Both the position numbers and the translations under genes were made by a program. The notes beneath the pieces are model-generated. The model worked only from the letters and a program-made list of their open reading frames with translations. It was not told the origin of the DNA and did no database searches. A stretch of 64,000 nucleotides of DNA from Neoceratodus forsteri (lineage: Eukaryota > Chordata > Ceratodontiformes > Ceratodontidae): NCBI GenBank assembly GCA_016271365.2, contig CM057459.1, positions 486,465,501 to 486,529,500 of the forward strand, in the 5' to 3' direction. This document shows positions 30,817 to 41,859 of this stretch, piece after piece (position 1 is the stretch's first letter; the number at the start of each line of letters is the position of its first letter).

Positions 30817-33477
30817 ATGGAAACATAGAAACATAGAGGATGATGGCAGATAAGGACCGCAAGGCCCATCCAGTCTGCCCATTTCTTTTTCTACCTTATA
30901 AATGTGCCATCGGCCTTTGCTCTGTCAGTGGCCTATCTATTCATACTCATCTGTATTGCTCCCTTATGCCTATCCCATGCCTGTTTGAAGCCTTGCACTG
31001 TATTTATAGCCACCACTTCCTGAGGCAGGCCGTTCCATGCATCCACCACTCTTTCTGTGAAAAAGAATTTCCTCACATTCCCCCTTAATCGGCCTCCCTC
31101 TAATTTCATGCTGTGTCCTCTTGTCCTGCTATTTTTCTTATATTGAAACATGTTAGACTCTTTCACCTTGTTAATGCCCTTAAGGTGTTTGAATGTTTCG
31201 ATCATATCACCTCTCTCCCTCCTTTGCTCAAGGATATACATATTGAGCTCCGTTAATCTGTCCTCATAGGTCTTCTAATGCAGTCCCTTTACCATTTTGG
31301 TTGCCATTCTCTGGACTGCCTCAATTTGGTTAATGTCTTTGTGAAGGTGTGGCCTCCAGTACTGCACATAGTACTCCAGATGGGGCCTAACCAATGTCTT
31401 GTAAAGAGGGATTATTACCTCCCTCTTATGACTTGTAATACCCCTACTAATACACTCTAACATCCCCCTAGCCTTATCTACTGCTTTAGAGGTCTGTTTG
31501 GATGATTTCAGGTCATCGGTGATGATGATGCCCAAGTCTCTTTCTTCCTTTGTGACTGCCAGCAACTCCCCTCCCAGCCTATAGGTGGCTTCAGCGTTTC
31601 TCTTCCCTATGTGCATGATCTTGCACTTCTTTGCACTAAATCCCAGTTGCCACTTTTCTGACCATTTTGCTAGTTTATCCAGATCTCTTCTCATTCTGCC
31701 CACCCCATCTGGATCATCTACTCTGTTGCAGATCTCGGTGTCATCTGCAAACAGATAAACCTTACCCTCTAGTCCATCTGCAATGTCACTAATGAAGATA
31801 TTGAAGAGGACTGGCCCCAGGACTGATCCCTGAGGTACCCCACTTGTGACTTGCATCGCTTCTGACTGTATACCATTTACCACCACTCTCTGTTTCTGCC
31901 CGTCAACCAGTTTGCCACCTAGTTGACCAACTTCTGACCCACCCCGAGCCTACCCAGCTTATTTATCAATCTTCTATGTGGAACAGTGTTGAAAGCTTTG
32001 CTGAAGTCAAGGTAGGTGACATCAACTGCTCCCCCTTAGTCCACCACTCTGGTTACCCAGTCAAAGAAATCTATGAGATTAGTTTGACAGGACCTTCCTT
32101 TTGTAAACCCATGCTGTCTTGGATCCTGTGCCCCTATGGATTCCAAGTGTTGCACTGTCCTTTCATTAAGGAGTGCCTCCATAATCTTGCCCACTACTGA
32201 GGTAAGACTGACTGGTCTGTAGTTCCCTGCCTCCTCCCTGCTACCACTCTTTTGGAGTGGGATCACATGAGCCCTTCTCCAGTCTTCTGGGACCTCTCCT
32301 GTGCTCAGAGACTCACTAAACAGTTCTGCTAATGGCTCTGCCAGTTCCACCCTTAGCTCCTTTAGTACCCTGGGATGTATGCCATCAGGTCCCATTGCCT
32401 TGTCCACCCTGAGCTTAACGACCTCTTGTAGGACCCTTTCTTTTGTGAAGGGAGTAGTGCTCACCTCCCTCCCCACTGTGTCCATGGTGCTGAGCTGTGG
32501 GCCCTGCCCTACCTTCTCTTCAGTAAATACTGAGCAAAAGTATCCATTTAGGATAGATGCTTTTACAGGGTCCTCCTCCTCACACGCCCCCTTATCCCCT
32601 TTGATCTTAGCAATACCCCCTCTGGACTTTCTCCTTTCACTAATGTATCTGTAGAAAGTCTTGTCACCTTCTTTCACTGTTCGTGCTAGTGTTTCCTCAG
32701 TTTGGGACTTTGCCTGCCTTACTGCCTTCCCTGCTTCCCCTAGGGCAGTTTGGTATGCCTCCCTATCTTCAACCCACTGTGTTCCCTTATTTTTCCTGAA
32801 GGCCAGCCTTTTGACTCTGACCTTTTCTGCTACTGTATTTGAGAACCAAAGTGGTTTTCTTCTTCTTTTGCACTTCCTTTTCTAACACAATGGGATGTTG
32901 CTTCAAGTGTTGCATCCTTAATGCTTGCCCACTTTGCCTGTACCCCCTCACCTGTGTTTCTTTTTGCCAGGGCTAGCTTAACTGTGTTGACCATCTTATC
33001 AAAGTCAGCTCCTCTGAAGTCCCATATTTTTGCCTTGGAATGGGATGATTTAGATGTAGTGGCCAAATTGAACCATACCATGTGATGATCACTGGCCCCC
33101 TGGTGACCTTCTACCTGGAGATCTGTGATCCCTTCTTTGTTAGTCAGTACTAAATGTAGGATAGCCCTGTCTCTTGTGGGTTGTTGTACCAGTTGTTTGA
33201 GGCCCTCCCCCTGCAGGGAATCCACCATGTGTCTAGTTCTGGCAGATGTTCCTGCTGGTATTGACCAATCTGTATCCGGCATGTTGAAGTCTCCCATTAT
33301 CAGAATCTCCTCTTTAGCTGTCATGTTTTATATATCTTCTAACAGTAATGTGTCTATGTCCTCCCCCCTGGTCTGGGGGCCTGTAGACAACTCCAGTTCT
33401 TATGGCTGTCCCATTTCCTGTTTCCAGGGTGACGCACAGTTCTTCTGGCTCCTTATGTGTATTCTGAATTTCTGTAG
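30817..33477 (-). mobile_element. CR1-type non-LTR retrotransposon, 5'-truncated (CR1-1)
   Basis: Antisense to Gypsy-2. The 3' end lies at the left and carries the tail TTTCTATGTTTC read on the minus strand, as in CR1 elements. The body contains the second half of the endonuclease, the full reverse transcriptase and the C-terminal region; the 5' part is missing beyond 33,477. Gypsy-2 integrase text resumes at 33,479 with KVNDVNYIVEL. No clear target duplication is seen. It shares long stretches with CR1-2 at 38.8-41.5 kb. Confidence 0.92.
30933..33470 (-). pseudogene. ORF2: CR1-1 ORF2: endonuclease (partial) and reverse transcriptase
   Basis: The minus strand from 33,470 reads the endonuclease middle (GVVYRPPD), ILIMGDFNMPDTDW and GASDHHMVWF. 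RT begins after KTFYRYI, with KAMGPDGIHPRVLKEL, NYRPVSLTSVVGKIME and HGFTKGRSC. Then come SGVPQGSVLGPVLFNIFISD, the catalytic FADD at 31,751-31,740, and WQLGFSAKKCKIMHIGKRN. The C-terminal part has YKTLVRPHLEY and a final RRERGDMIETF...FFTERVVDAWNGLP. Frameshifts separate the pieces near 32,830, 32,030 and 31,260. The catalytic RT box and the SDHH of the endonuclease are kept, so decay looks moderate. Confidence 0.92.
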
Positions 33478-33478
33478 G

Positions 33479-33695
33479 AAGGTAAATGATGTAAACTACA
33501 TTGTGGAGTTACCTGACCATAGACAGACTGAAAGGATGCACCATGTCAACATGATGAAGCCATATGCAAGCAGGACTGACATGGTGTTCACAGTATGTAG
33601 TCATGGGGAGGGGACAGACGAAGGAGATCCTCTTCTGAACTTGCTGGAAGAGAGTAAGTGGGAGTCCTCCATGGAGGCAGTAAAATTGTCTCCCT
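33479..33695 (+). pseudogene. Gypsy-2 integrase C-terminal region, after the CR1
   Basis: KVNDVNYIVELPDHRQTERMHHVNMMKPY continues WAGPYKVV from before the CR1. It is the usual end of a Gypsy integrase and leads without a break into RT via a Pro/Glu-rich linker. Confidence 0.85.
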
Positions 33696-35082
33696 AGCTG
33701 AACCCGGACCAGGTCCAGAAAGTAAGGGAGGTTTTAGCAGACTTTGCCCCCTTGTTTAGCACCAAGCCTGGACTAACCCCCTTAGCGACACATGATGTGG
33801 AGACAGGAACACAGACGCCCATACGGCGAACAGCATATCGGGTGTCAGAGGCTGTCCAAAAGGACATTAGGAGGGAAGTGGAGGAGATGCTGGATTTAGG
33901 GGTAATCCAGAGATCCCCCAGCCCCTGGGCCTCACCCGTAGTCCTTGTGCCCAAGCCAGATGGCTCAACTCGTTTCTGTGTGGACTATCATGGACTGAAT
34001 GCAGTCATGAAGTCCGACACCCACCCGATGCCCCAGATGGACGAACTCCTGGACAAGTTGGGACGGGCGACCTACCTTACGACTATTGACCTGACCAAGG
34101 GGTATTGGCAGGTAGAATTGAAAGACAGAGCTAGGGAAAGGTCGGCCTTCATCGCTCCAATAGTCTTATTTGAGTTTAAAGTAATGCCTTTCGGAATGAA
34201 GAATGCCCTGACCACTTTCCAAAGGTTGGTGAACCAGGTGTTGAATGGTGCTGAGGAGTACACCGTAGCATACCTGGATGACATTGCCGTCTTCAGTACC
34301 AGCTGGGAGGAACACCTTTCACACCTTAGGGAAGTGCTGGGCAGGATACAGAGGGCTAAGCTCACTGTCAAAGCCGAGAAGTGCCAGGTGGCCTTGGGGA
34401 AAGTTGCATACCTTGTGCATGTGGTAGGCCGGGGACAGCTCCATCCTAACCAAATAAAGATAGAGGTTATTTAGGCATGGCCCAGACCAGAAACCCAGAA
34501 GCAGGTCAGGAGCTTTCTAGGGACAGCAGGGTACTACAGAAAGTTTGTACCTAATTACAGTGCTCTGGCTGCTCCCCTATCTGACCTGACAAAGAAAAAG
34601 ATGCCAAGGAAAATTACCTGGGGCCCAGCCTGTGAGGAAGCCTTTACCAGACTGAAGAGGCACTGTGCAGTGCTCCTGTTTTGACAAGTCTGGACTATGG
34701 CAAAACCTTTATAGTTCAGACGGATGCCTCAGACATGGGTATTGGGGCAGTACTTAACCAGATGTCTAGCCAAGGGACAGATCACCCAGTTTTGTACATG
34801 AGCAGAAAGCTGCTCCCCAGGGAGCAAGCGTACTCCATGGTGGAAAAGGAGTGTCTTGCCATAGTGTGCACCCTTAAGAAATTAGAGCCATATAAGTATG
34901 GACAGCATTTTGTGGTGCAGACTGACCACAACCCCCTGGTTCGGCTGACACAGATGGGAAAGAGCAATGGGAGACTGCTAAGATGGAGTCTTGCTTTGCA
35001 AGGATATGATCTGACAATCATACATAGGGCAGGCATTAAGAATCAGAATGCTGATGGGCTGTCTAGGGTCTATGAGGAGTGA
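33696..35082 (+). pseudogene. pol: Gypsy-2 reverse transcriptase and RNase H
   Basis: RT (33,752-34,650): GVIQRSPSPWASPVVLVPK, RFCVDYHGLN, YLTTIDLTKGYWQVEL, FEFKVMPFGMKNA, the catalytic VAYLDDIAVFS (near 34,270) and SFLGTAGYYRKFVPNY. RNase H (34,681-35,082): FIVQTDASDMGIGAVL, EKECLAIVCTLK, VQTDHNPLV and NADGLSR. Stops at 34,472 and near 34,682 are the main lesions. All RT and RNase H catalytic residues that I can place are intact. The protein ends 66 bp before the 3' LTR, with no integrase downstream, confirming that integrase lies upstream. Confidence 0.93.
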
Positions 35083-35135
35083 ACTGATTTGGGAAGCTCA
35101 TCCCATGTAGGGGATAGATCCCCCAAATGCAGTCT

Positions 35136-35148
35136 AGGTGGGAAGGAG
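35136..35148 (+). other. Polypurine tract of Gypsy-2
   Basis: AGGTGGGAAGGAG directly precedes the 3' LTR start TGTGATG, the expected plus-strand priming site. Confidence 0.8.
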
Positions 35149-36341
35149 TGTGATGTAGACAGCCAGTTCTGAGTGCTGGATAATATTTTTTTATATAAAA
35201 TGTATTATGACTGGCCCTGCTGAAAATCAAATGCTCTAGGAATGACCTCTCTCATCCCCCAGATTTTAGCTGACAGATGCAGGCCAAGAGAACTGCTGAC
35301 ATTATGTATCACACACTCAGTTTTTTAGAGACAATGTGTTACTGGAAGACTTTTATTAAGGATCCTGTTTCTCTGAGCTAATTACAGAGTTGTTAAGTTA
35401 ATTTTGTTAAGAGAGAAATCATAAACTAGGTTTATGACATTAAAATAAGGGAAGCCAGGATGTTACATAGAGGTGTAAGGTTGTAAATGACCCTATGAAG
35501 CCTGTGTGAAGAGGGTACAGCATGAGATCAAAAGAGGTGTCACTGAAACTTGAGTTATGCTAAGGTTGCAGAATTATTACATCCTGTATAGCTGTATAGT
35601 ATAGATTAATAAAATTACATCCTGTGGTTGTATAAAAATATATTTTTGTCAGATATTTGACCAGAGAACGGGCTGGATGACTTTATCAAAAAGGGGTTGG
35701 CCAATACTCCTTGTAAAGATTATTCTCTTTTGCTATAGAGACATTTGCATCTGACACTGACTAAGGAAACATCTGAGCACTGAAAATAGGTATTTAGAAA
35801 GCTAGACAAAATCTAAATATAGTTGTAGAAATTGCACTGTTTTAAACCTTGTTTTGTTTTAAAGATTTGTATGTCTTTTGATATGAGTTCTGTATTGTAT
35901 GTTTGATGTATTATTATATATTTTAGTAAAAACTCTAATTTTAGAGCAAACCTGGTTTCTCTTTGAATTTGCTTTCTTTTGCTAAGAAATATTTATGGTT
36001 CAGCAGACATAAGCTTGCATGGTGGTACCAAACTGGAAACAGAAGCATTTTAAATCTGAGGTCTTTATTAAGTTTTAAGGGTTCATCTCTTAATACCTGG
36101 TTAGGTGCCCGTAGGCAAAGATATCTGACCCCCCGAAGACAGATATATCTGAGCCTGTGCATTGGGTATGCTAGCAAGAGGATAACAGTTTGAATCCCTT
36201 CAGAACTGAGACCACAGGTTGATCCGAACTCACAAAAGCAGACAAGAGGGTTACCTTGTCTGTTACACTGTTCACAAGACTGCACTCAGAGGTTGGCACT
36301 TTGGGAATAAAGGGCCTGATCTGCTGAGTGAATTTGTGACA
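35149..36341 (+). repeat. 3' LTR of Gypsy-2
   Basis: 1,193 bp, collinear with the 5' LTR, ending TTTGTGACA and followed by the target duplication CAGGG. Confidence 0.93.
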
Positions 36342-36556
36342 CAGGGTGTGCAGGGGGCAGTGCCCCCATATTGGGGGTGCAGGGGCAGATCTCCCCCTCA
36401 AAAACAAAAGAGACAGCATTTTTGCCACATGGTTCTTGACCGAGCTGTCCTAGTCGGTGATGTTCCAACCCAGTGCCACAGAACACATATACACAAGCAA
36501 TGAGACAACAAACTGATCATGAAAGGGATGTGGCAGGGAAGGCAACACAAACAAAT
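36342..36556. other. GC-palindromic stretch right of Gypsy-2
   Basis: Contains GGGGGCAGTGCCCCC and GGGGGTGCAGGGGCAGAT. Closely related text in direct orientation occurs at 38,100-38,150 (GGGGGTACAGCCCCC, GGTGCAGGGGGGGCACAG). These may be the ends of an unassigned DNA element. No gene. Confidence 0.45.
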
Positions 36557-36930
36557 ACAGCACTCCACTGTTATGAAAGTGGGGGTGGTAACATAAATGG
36601 ATAGTAGACTGCTGTGAATAAGGGGGGCAGCACAAAAAAAGAGCAGTGTTCAGCTGTGATGAATGGGGGTAATGTTAATGCACAGCACTCTGCTGCTGTT
36701 AAGGGGACAACACAAAAATAAAACATCAATTCACTGTGACAAATGCAGTCATGGTAGTATACTATAAATGCATAATACTGTCTGCTGTTAAGGGAGGTCA
36801 ACAGAAAAAAATTTACACTCTGCTGTGATGACTGGGTGCTAATATAAACAAATGACACTCTGCTGTTGTTAAGGAGGGGGTAATATGAAAATAAAACAGC
36901 ACCTCACTATAATAAACAGGGGCGAGGTAA
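36557..36930. repeat. About 42-bp minisatellite, about nine units
   Basis: CACTCTGCTG-type starts recur roughly every 42 bp. Units alternate between a CTGTTAAGGGG...ACAAAAATAAAACA form and a CTGTGATGAATGGGGGTAAT form, giving a higher-order period near 84 bp. Divergence is high. Confidence 0.75.
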
Positions 36931-38640
36931 CACCAAAGAAAACCAGGAACGGTCCAAAATAAGACATACAGTATGTGTTGCACACACGTGGCTGTTCACA
37001 TGCTGGACACACCTCTGTGTGCATCTGCAACACCACAGACACAAGGATACTGCTGTGGTGCTACTACAATGTTGAGCACAAACTCAGCCAGTGGAGTGTT
37101 ACTACCATTGTCAGTCCTACCTGCAGTACTGGGTATACCGCATCCCCTCAACTGTGCCACCACTGGAGTCCATAGTGATGTCCTGGTCATATCATGTGTA
37201 TGGCCATGGGATGGCTGGGATGTGTGTGTAATGCCAAAATGACTATCTTACTGCCATATGTGTGTTGGCTATGATGTCCTTGGGAAGATACAATTGCTTC
37301 CACTGATGTCTGGTGTAATGTGTGGCATGTGAGGACCATGGGGTATAGACCTGCACAATGGTGTGGATGTCCTCAAATGTTGGCCAGGATACAATGACTG
37401 TTGTGCCTATGCTGGGCAACAGTGAGGCAGGACTGGGTGAGCTGCAGAAGGGCCACTTTCTGCTGTTACATAAGCCTGTTTTGTGCTTCAATGTGATGTC
37501 TCAGCTCACCCACAGTGGCTCTAAGGCCAGCAGCAACTACCACCTATCTGGGTGCACTATGTTTGTTCTGCTCATCTGATGCTGAAGCAATGAATGCTGA
37601 TATCTGTAAATCTTCAGTCTGCCACTAGGTGCCTTGTATTCCATTGTGCTGTACTGTGTGTGCTCAGCTGCAGGCATCACATAAACACATATTTCTGGTG
37701 CAATTTATGATTCCTTGTTGGCTGGGGGGTACTTACCCAAGATAGGACTCATGTTTTGGTGCCAAATGCCATGAATGAATACAGATATCACCCCAGAACA
37801 ACACTGTGAATAAAGAAGTGACTATTTTCTCAATGCACATGCGCAGTGGCACTGATAGCAGATATATATGCACTGGTAGCATGTCACTTCAGTGATGTAA
37901 TTACAGCGAAGGCATTACAGTGCTACCAATTACAGTGATCACAATTACAGCACAAAGTACATTACACTCACAGCGGAATAATAGTGAAAACATATTTCAG
38001 CGACTGGTGATTTAAGCACAGTACAACTGCAGTGATCAGGAATATGCTACATACCCCTGTGCCCATGGCACCGTGGAGTTAGAATCATAGAAATGGAGGG
38101 GCATTGGGGGTACAGCCCCCATGGTGGGTGCAGGGGGGGCACAGCTCCCCCTGCATCACAACAAGCAATTAGTGTTGCTAATTAGTGTCAGGTGGCTTTT
38201 CAAGTGATAAGTAGGTGTGGCATACTGTGGCATATAATTTTCAAATACAAGCCTAAATAGCATCAATACAGGTGACTGAGTGTGCTATTATGCACCAAGA
38301 AATGTTTATCGGCAATAAAACACATGCTAAATATGGCTTTGCTAATATGTTTTCTCTGTAATTGTCAGTCGACAAATTTGACTGACTGAATTGACGTGGA
38401 ACCATATGCACCAAATGGCCATAAATATGCCAGGTTTGGATCCACAGAATGTTATATACAGTGTGTGCATGTGAGCCGTGTAGGCCACAGGGGCTAGGAG
38501 CACAGGGTGGCATCCAGCATTACATACTTCATACATAGATTGACAGAGATAATTCAAACTCTGTTACTTTTATTTTGCCACACCATAATACATTTAAAAA
38601 TATTTTGCTGTAATAAACAGTAACCATTATTTAACGAGTC
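36931..38640. other. Unassigned DNA
   Basis: No gene recognised. A minus-strand open frame at 37,243-37,491 (FEDIHTIVQVY, HQWKQLYLP) has no family I can name. TTACAGTG/ATTACAGC words at 37,890-37,990 form a short degenerate repeat. Confidence 0.4.
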
Positions 38641-38649
38641 AGTGCATTT

Positions 38650-38843
38650 CACTCCCAGGGTGGTGCTAAATAAAGTTCATTCTGAGGAAGGGAGGGTGAC
38701 TGTTAGGGTGCCTCAAGGATCAGTGCTGGCACCAGTCCTCTTTAATGTCTTTATAAGTGACATTACAGAGGAGCTGGAAGGGAAGGTCTGCCTCTTTGTG
38801 GATGACACCAAAATCTACAAGAGGGTATGGCAGCTGGGATTCA
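38650..38843 (+). pseudogene. CR1-like reverse transcriptase fragment, left half
   Basis: The plus strand reads EEGRVTVRVPQGSVLAPVLF, NVFISDITEELEGKVCLF and VDDTKIYKRV, then WQLGF. These are RT motifs of the CR1/L2 group, with the catalytic FADD changed to FVDD and about 20 residues missing before WQLGF. The sequence stops at GATTCA (38,838-38,843), where CR1-2 begins, and continues at 45,008. Confidence 0.85.
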
Positions 38844-38929
38844 TAGAAACATAGAAACATAGAAGTTGACGGCAGATAAGGACCACAAGGCCCATCCAGT
38901 CTGCCCATTTCTTTTTCTACCTTATAAAT

Positions 38930-41750
38930 GTGCCATCGGCCTTTGCTCTGTCAGTGACCTATCTATTCATAGTCATTTGTATTGCTCCCTTATGCCTATC
39001 CCATGCCTGTTTGAAGCCCTGCACTGTATTCATAGCCACCACTTCTTGTGGTAAGCCATTCCATGCATCTACCACCCTTTCAGTGAAAAAGAATTTCCTC
39101 ACATTCCCCCTTAATCGGCCTCCCTCTAATCTCATGCTGTGTCCTCTTGTCCTGCTATTTTTCTTATATTTAAACATGTTAGACTCTTTCACCTTGTTTA
39201 TGCCCTTAAGGTGTTTGAATGCCTCGATCATATCACCTCTCTCCCTCCTTTGCTCAAGGGTATACATATTGAGCTCGGTTAATCTGTCCTCATATGTCTT
39301 CTGATGCAGTCCCTGCACCATTTTGGTGCCCTTCTCTGAACTGCCTCAATTTGGTTAATGTCCTTGTGAAGGTGTGGCCTCAATACTGCACACAGTACTC
39401 CAGATGGGGCCTAACTAATGTCTTGTACAGAGGGATCATTACCTCCTCTACGACTTGTGATACCCTGCTAATACATCCTAACACCCCTAGCCTTACCTAC
39501 TGCTTTAGAGGTCTGCTTGATGATTTTAGGTCATCAGTGATGATGATGCCCAAGTCTCTTTCTTCCTTTGTGACTGCTAGCAACTCCTCCCAGCCTATAA
39601 GTGGCTTCAGGGTTTCTCTTCCCTATGTGCATGATTTTGCACTTCTTTGCATTAAATCCCAGTTGCCACTCTTCTGACCATTCTGCTAGTTTATCCAGAT
39701 CTCTTCTCATTCTGCCCACCCATCTGGATCATCAACCCTGTTGCAGATCTTGGTGTCATCTGCAAACAGACAAGCCTTACCTCTAGTCCATCTGCAAGGT
39801 CACTAATGAAGATGTTGAATAGGACTGGCCCCAGGACTGATCCCTGAGGTACCCACTTGTGACTTGCATCTCTTCTGACTGTATACCATTTACCACACAC
39901 TTGTTTTCTGCCAGTCAACCAGTTTGCCACCCAGTTGACCAACTCTGACCCACCCCGAGCCTACCCAGCTTATTTATCAATCTTCTATGTGGAACAGTGT
40001 CAAAAGCTTTGCTGAAGTCAAGGTAGGCGACATCAACTGCTCCCCTTGATCCACCACTCTGGTTACCCAGTCAAAGAAATCTATGAGATTAGTTTGACAG
40101 GACCTTCCTTTGTAAACCCATGCTGTCTTGGATCCTGTGCCCTATGGATTCCAGGTGTTGCACTATCCTTTCCTTAAGGAGTGCCTCCAATCTTGCCCAC
40201 TACTGAGGTAAGACTGACTGGTCTGTAGTTCCCGCCTCCTCCCTGCTACCACTCTTGTGGAGCGGGATCACATGAGCCCTCTCTCCAGTCTTCTGGGACC
40301 TCTCCTGTGCTCAGAGACTCATTAAACAATTCTGCTAATGGCTCTGCTAGTTCCTCCTTTAGCTCCTTAAGTACCCTGGGATGTATGCCATCAGGTCCCA
40401 TTGCCTTATCCACCCTGAGCTTAGCAAGCTCTTGTAGGACCCTTTCTTTGTGAAGGGAGTAGTGCTCACCTCCTCCCCTGTGTCCATGATGCTGAGCTGT
40501 GGGCCCTGCCCTACCTTCTCTTCAGTAAATACTGGAGCAAAAGTATCTATTTAGGATAGATGCCTTTACAGGGTCCTCCTCCTCACATGCTCCCTTTCTC
40601 CATTAAGCTTAGCAATATCTCTCTGACTTTCTCCTTTCACTAATGTATCAATAGAAAGTCTTGTCACCTTCTTTTATTGTTCGTGCTAGTGTTTCCTCAG
40701 TTTGGGACTTTGCCTGCCTTACCTGCTTCCCTTAGGGCAGTTTGGTATGCCTCCCTATCTTCATCCTGCTGTGTTCCTTATATTTCCTGAAGGCCAGCCT
40801 TTTGGCTCTGACCTTTTCTGCTACTGTATTTGAGAACCAAAGTGGTTTCCTTCTCTTTGCACTTCCTTTCTGTCTAACACAATGGGATGTTGCTTCAAGT
40901 ATTGCATCCTTAATGCTTGCTCCACTTTGCCTGTACCCCTCACCTGTGTTTCTTTTTGCCAGGGCTAGCTTAACTCTGTTGGCCATCTTATCAAAGTCAG
41001 CTCCTCTGAAGTCCCATATTTTTGCCTTGGAATGGGATGATTTAGATGTAGTAGCCAAATTGAACCATACCATGTGATGGTCACTGGCCCCAGGTGACCT
41101 TCTACCTGGAGATCTGTGATCCCTTCTTTGTTAGTCAGTACTAGATCTAGGATAGCCCTGTCTCTTGTGGGTTGCTGTACCAGTTGTTTGAGGCCCTCCC
41201 TGCAGGAATCCACTATGATTCTAGTTCTGGCAGATGTTCTGCTGGTATTGACCAATCTGTATCCGCATGTTGAAGTCTCCCATTATCAGAACCTCCTTTA
41301 GCTGTCATGTTTTGTATATCTTCTAACAGTAATGTGTCTATGTCCTCCTCTGGTCTGGGGCCTGTAGACAACCCCCAGTTCTTATGGTCGGCCCATTTCC
41401 TGTTTCAGGGTGACCCACAGTTCTTCTGGCTCCTTATGTGTATTCTGAATTCTGTAGCTTTGATATTTTCATTAACATACAGGGCCACTCCTCCCCTTTT
41501 TGCACCTCGGTCTCTTCTGAACAATACATAGCCAGGTACTGAAGTCTCCCAAGTGTGGTTACTGGTAAACCACGTCTCACTAATTGCTACTATGTCCAGT
41601 TTAGCCTCTGACATTATTGCCTGCAGGTCTGGGATCTTATTTCCCAGGCTGTGAGCATTTGTGTACATGATTTTCCATTGGCCAGATTTTGGTGTGTTAG
41701 TTGTTGGGTGAAGTTTGGCATTACCCCTGTGCATCGTATGGGGAGACAAA
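38930..41750 (-). pseudogene. ORF2: CR1-2 ORF2: endonuclease and reverse transcriptase
   Basis: Minus strand: MYTNAHSLGNKIPDLQ, LDIVAISETWF and GVALYVNEN (endonuclease start, with the ETW glutamate kept), then the DRAILDLVLTNKEG region and RT. VPQGSVLGPVLFNIFISDL lies near 39,850, WQLGFNAKKCKIMHIGKRN near 39,660, and RRERGDMIEAFKHLKG near 39,250. More than 20 single-base losses relative to CR1-1 fragment the frame, many within C, G or T runs. Domain order and wording otherwise match CR1-1 closely. Confidence 0.88.
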
Positions 41751-41859
41751 CCTTTTTTCTTACCTGGTGATGCAAATGAACGGCAAACACGCTGAATTCC
41801 TGTTTGACCACTAGCTGAGGGGGGAAGGGTGTTCTTCCCATTCGACGTATGGGTGCTGC

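Larger units (their letters stand above)
26309..36341 (+). mobile_element. Complete Gmr1-like Ty3/Gypsy retrotransposon (Gypsy-2)
   Basis: Two LTRs of about 1.2 kb (26,309-27,513 and 35,149-36,341) begin TGTGA(C/T)GTAGACAG and end ...TTTGTGACA, flanked by CAGGG. Between them, in order, are a primer site, gag with a SCAN-like domain and CCHC knuckle, protease, integrase, reverse transcriptase and RNase H. Integrase upstream of RT is the reverse of ordinary Gypsy order and is known for Gmr1-type elements. An antisense CR1 (30,817-33,477) interrupts the integrase C-terminal region. Stops and frameshifts are present, but the RT and RNase H motifs survive. Confidence 0.93.

Noticed and set aside
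30817..30850. CATAGAAA repeats as a plain microsatellite
   Set aside because: They are the 3' tail of an antisense CR1; the same tail recurs at 38,844 beside the second CR1.
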